DNA of 42,255 bases from Oppiella nova (Eukaryota; Arthropoda; Arachnida; Sarcoptiformes; Oppiidae): assembly GCA_905397405.1 (NCBI GenBank), contig CAJPVJ010000070.1, positions 5,268 through 47,522 on the forward strand, in the 5' to 3' direction. The notes under the pieces were generated by a model. The model was not told the origin of the DNA, did no database searches, and saw only the letters and a program-made list of their open reading frames with translations. Numbering within the stretch: position 1 is the first letter of the stretch; every line of letters begins with the position of its first letter. This document shows positions 38,446-42,255 of the stretch, piece after piece. A program made the position numbers and the translations under genes.

Positions 38446-39254
38446 GGATCAGTTGAGTGATGCCTACGGTGTAGACGACTGGACACACACTCACTGGCGA
38501 TGAATGCAAAACATTGAGAAACAGATGTTTTCTGTGTTTTCCTATGCCTTCACTCATTCATAACAACAATACACCAAATGTTATGCAATCATAGCCTCCG
38601 TTCATTCAGTTTTCGGTCAATCACTCACTCATTGTTTTGGCTCTAACTGTGAGTTGTGTTCACTTAATTCAGTCATTGTATGCTATAATGAATGTGTATT
38701 TCATTCAAATTGTAATTACATTGAAATTATGTTTAATTAGTTGTTTGCGTCAATACTAGGGCTGAAGTGCATGTTATGTAACCCCGAAAGCCGTGTCACT
38801 AATAGACATGAAAACATTGACGGCATATATGAACGCATCGCTAACTGCAAGGTAGGGCAGTATTGTGTGAAATTGAACAAAACTGAACATGGTTATTATG
38901 GTGATTATCTCATGTAGTAATTACTCATTTTAATTACGATAATAATAATGACAACAAAATGATTGCCTTTTGAGGCGTTCATCGCTTCCCATCCCTTGAC
39001 TTACATATCACTGGAGTTTACGGTTTGAAACCAATGAACAAATGGACCAAACAGTTGACAAATTGGTGTTATCTGTGGTGATATGAGCATGATAAGTTTG
39101 ATATGTTTGTGTAGAGTTTGACCCGGCGCTTATCGCAATGCGTTAACAAATTTTATATGATTTTATTGATGCCTCAAAATTAGCAAAAAGTATATTTAAT
39201 ATATATTTTGTGACAAAAACTTAGCGGAAGTTGTATTGAATATTATAGTAATAA
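38446..39254. other. Divergent spacer between the Rab-like gene and PGAP3
   Basis: About 800 bp between two divergent start codons, so it should hold both promoters. AT-rich with no assignable core promoter element and no coding exon. Confidence 0.6.
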
Positions 39255-40505
39255 ATGCATATTTGGTGCACAATTGGGCCCACATTTGCGTTCATTATAA
39301 TAATTGCCATAAAATGTAGTCATTGTTCAGTCGGCGATCGGTTGCCGTATTTCCGCAAATGTATGAACACTTGCTTTGAGACCAACTGCTCGACCGGTGA
39401 TGCCGTCGACCAGTTCCGCGCCCGACAGCCCTCTTACATGGCGTGGATTGGATGGGACTGTCATCAGGAGTGCGAACACCAGTGCCAGTGGCAGACAGTC
39501 AACCATTTGATGGTCACCGGAGATAATAGCACTCGTTTGCCACAGTTTTATGGAAAGGTATGCATTCGTATCACTCGTTTGACTATAGAATAATTATCGA
39601 GAATATTGTGTGTATTTAGTGGACATTCTTCCGGTTCTATGGTATTGAAGAGCCGGCATCTGTGCTCTTCTCGTTTCTCAACCTATTGTCTAATATCTAC
39701 GGTTGGAATCAATACCGCAAAGCCATTAAAAGTGATCCCTATTTCAGTGTTTGGACACTTCAAGCACTGTTAGCCATCAATGCCTGGTTCTGGTCTACAA
39801 TCTTCCACACCAGACAGTCATCAGTGACTGAAGTATTAATCTATTGTTTGAAAAGTATTTATTTGTCGTTTACATTGATTATTGTATTTTTTAACAGAAA
39901 TTCGATTACTTTTCCGCGTATTCTGTAGTCATATACTCACTCTTTGCACTAACCGTCCGATTCTTAGATTACCTAAACATTAGTTCAAAAGCACTTTTGA
40001 CACAAATAGGGATCGGAATGCCTTTCTTGGCCTTTTTTACTTATCACATCCATTACTTATTTTATATACACTTTGATTATGGATACAACATGAAAGTCAA
40101 CGTATGCACAGGTAATGACCGCTTTATTTTAAGGTATAATAGTGTTGATGATATACACGATTCCCTTCCTACCGATAGGTATATTAAGCTCAACGGGTTG
40201 GCTGTTATGGTGTTATCTAAATCGTCACAAAGGAAGACATATCTGGAAGTGTGTCTTCAGTATCTTTCTATTGAATTTCTTACTATTACTAGAAGTCTAT
40301 GACTTTCCTCCGATTGCATTTATTTTCGATGCCCACTCCTTATGGCATTTGGGAACCGTTCCCCTACCAGTCCTTTGGTTTAGGTATTTATAACAATGAT
40401 TTCCATGCTATACAAGCGATGTCTGAAAAAATATTTGTCCATAAAAATAGTTTTCTATCCGACGAAGCAAACCATTCCGATATGAAGTCCAAACTCAAAC
40501 TGTGA
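39255..40505 (+). CDS. PGAP3: Post-GPI-attachment to proteins factor 3 (Per1-like GPI phospholipase)
   Basis: Golgi/ER multi-pass protein that removes an unsaturated acyl chain from GPI anchors during fatty-acid remodelling. Exons 39255-39557, 39620-39832, 39898-40111, 40179-40383 and 40451-40505 join to 329 residues (human about 320). It has a signal peptide (1 to about 25), a Cys-rich lumenal N-terminus (CMNTCFETNC, DCHQECEHQCQW), then seven membrane segments beginning at EPASVLFSFLNLLSN. CREST-superfamily motifs are intact: Ser-X3-His in WSTIFHTR, the Asp of TEKFDYF, and DAHSLWH with the His-X3-His pair. Without the last intron the frame would stop as RYL at 40393. Splicing AG|T instead restores SFLSDEANHSDMKSKLKL, which resembles the family C-terminus (SFL-acidic-K-KL). 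Confidence 0.94.
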
Positions 40506-40919
40506 TAAAACCGATACAAACACTGTAACACATATTAGCAAACACTTAACCATACATTCCATTAGTAAGGTAACAGTCATTTCAATATAACAAATATGAA
40601 CACAAATTATGTAATTACGGACCGGAAATATCGGTCTAACGGCCAGATTGTGTGCCATAAACACTGGCCTTAATAGTTGTGATTGTCTTGAGTTACGCCT
40701 AAACACAGACGAATGGATTCGATGCCAAATTCCAGATTAATATATGCTATAAACAGAAATCTATCAAATTTTATATCAATTTTTAAGTCATTTTTAATAT
40801 TTTTTGTTTTTAAAATCACAATTAAGTTATTAAAAAATAATAAATTATTTTTAGTTGAAATATAAAATTGAAATTTCAATAATGATTGCTTTAGTGGTGG
40901 GGCGCCGGGAATGTAGTCA
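40506..40919. other. Convergent 3' spacer between PGAP3 and Arp2
   Basis: About 414 bp between two facing stop codons, so the 3' untranslated regions probably meet or overlap. A plus-strand AATAAA occurs near 40839. No coding sequence. Confidence 0.6.
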
Positions 40920-42255
40920 CTAGCCATCGTTGGAGTTATCCATGAATTTATTAGATCCGGTGCCGTATTTCATTTGCATGAGTCGGTCGATACCCATCTC
41001 TTCGAACTGTGCTTTCGTGAGCCAAAACTGTGGCTTATCTTTCATGACATCGGCTAATACGGCGCCGCCGATGAACACCATATCCTTCCTTCGCGGCGGG
41101 TCTTCAATACGAATCTTGAATTTCTGTTACAATTCAAAGACAGATATAGAAATTGCTTCTTAAGAAATGGTGGCATTCCGGTGGCGAACCTGTAGTTTCT
41201 CGACGTCTCCCTTAAGCACTCTCTCTAAGTAGAGTTGTTTGAGTTCGCGTTCGAGTCTCGACGGCAACCCGGGATACATAGTGGAGCCCCCGCTCAGCAC
41301 TATATGCTTATATAACTCGCTCCTGATGTCCATATCGGCGCTATTTATAGTAGAAAATAGGAGTTCCGCAATGCCCTGGCCTTCTATGTTAACCAAATGA
41401 GGTTGGAATAGGGCTTCGGGAGCCTCGAAGCGTTCACCGCCCAGTTTAATGACACGCCCGTCCGGTAGCTATCGATAGGAAAACACCCGTTAATCAAATG
41501 AGTGAATAGTGTTGAGTGGCAGGACATACAGCGTAGGTCTCAGTCAAATAAGTGGTCTCCTGTGCCAACCGCTGCTCCTGTTCCACATTGTATGCGATGT
41601 AACACTTCTTCTCCTTCAGCATACGAACCGTCTCGAAGTCCGCCGTATGGTTGAAGGCATAGCCCCGAAGCAAAAGCAACTGATTTCCAAATATATCAAT
41701 AAAACATTTGCTTTAAATATAATGATTGCAACAATAATTCATTAATTAATTTATTGAATTACTTTTATGAGATATCGGGTCACTTCCCGACCGGCGATAT
41801 CCAGGCGTCGCGTCAGATGTGGTAAAGCGAAGCCTTCATATACGGGACAGATATGAGTGACACCGTCGCCGATGTCGACCACAACGCCAGTCATTAAACC
41901 TAATAGCGATACAAATATAGGTAAATACAGTATTGAACTGAATAATGGACGGAATAATGTGGTGAATACCCTGAGCATAGAGTGTGAGCACGGCTTGAAT
42001 GGCGATATAAGTGGAATGAAAGCCATACTTCTCGAACATCACTTCAATCATCTTCTTCCGGTTGTTTATGGGATTCATCGGCGGTTCGGTTAACAATATC
42101 TTGCAGTTCTTGGTATCGATGTTAAGGCGGTTGTAAAAAGTATAGTCCCAGACGTGACACATGTCCTCCCAATTGCGGACAATGCCTTCAATTCAATAGC
42201 CATTTAATAACAATTTAATTGTATGTTTCAATTGCAAACCATTTTCCATGGGATA
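40920..42255 (-). CDS. Arp2: Actin-related protein 2 (Arp2), N-terminus cut by the window edge
   Basis: Core subunit of the Arp2/3 complex that nucleates branched actin filaments. Exons in transcript order: 42255-42240 (partial), 42185-41970, 41899-41763, 41679-41530, 41468-41190 and 41123-40920. All phases join, giving 333 residues, so about 60-70 N-terminal residues lie beyond the window. Diagnostic Arp2 strings: [50 protein letters not shown] (nucleotide-binding phosphate-2 loop), [51 protein letters not shown] and [17 protein letters not shown]. The C-terminus runs on as [19 protein letters not shown], which differs from the short vertebrate end. Introns are 54-83 bp. Confidence 0.97.

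Noticed and set aside
1-42255. CRISPR arrays, transposase or reverse transcriptase genes, tRNA/rRNA genes, viral or toxin genes
   Set aside because: None recognised on either strand; repeats present are microsatellites, one tandem duplication and short inverted repeats.

Overview
This window looks like nuclear DNA from a compact-genome arthropod, most likely an acariform mite. It is AT-rich, and the genes are interrupted by GT-AG introns that are often only 50-80 bp. The proteins are ordinary animal proteins. The mite assignment is an inference from genome style; no single sequence proves it. I found no bacterial, viral, CRISPR or transfer-RNA feature, and no convincing new multi-gene system.

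Layout from left to right: positions 1-12071 hold the 3' half of an IA-2/PTPRN receptor-type pseudophosphatase gene (+), with long introns rich in (CT)n/(GA)n. Positions 12072-19250 are an AT-rich desert with decayed inverted repeats. A cytochrome b561 gene (-, 19251-20360) follows, then about 2.1 kb of divergent spacer. Next come ATP-dependent 6-phosphofructokinase (+, 22504-26149), SAP30 (+, 27112-28248) and the proteasome maturation factor POMP (+, 29024-29648). After a 3 kb gap there is a C1-RhoGAP protein of the ARHGAP29/45/GMIP type (-, 32664-34839), an intronless Rab-like GTPase (-, 37777-38445), PGAP3 (+, 39255-40505) and the C-terminal five-sixths of Arp2 (-, 40920-42255, running off the window).

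The genes are functionally unrelated housekeeping or secretory-pathway genes: dense-core vesicles, ascorbate/iron redox, glycolysis, chromatin repression, proteasome assembly, Rho signalling, vesicle traffic, GPI-anchor remodelling and branched actin. I see no operon-like logic beyond shared divergent or convergent spacers.

The most interesting observations are: (1) two homologous, same-phase, mutually exclusive-looking terminal exons in phosphofructokinase; (2) an intronless Rab-like GTPase with Leu at the catalytic Gln position and an internal rather than terminal CC; (3) a C1-RhoGAP gene that appears to lack the F-BAR half of its family; (4) active-site substitutions in the IA-2 phosphatase domain; (5) a cryptic last exon of PGAP3; (6) a perfect 127-bp tandem duplication and foldback elements in non-coding DNA. 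All exon boundaries were placed by eye from splice consensus, reading phase and remembered family sequence; none has transcript support here.
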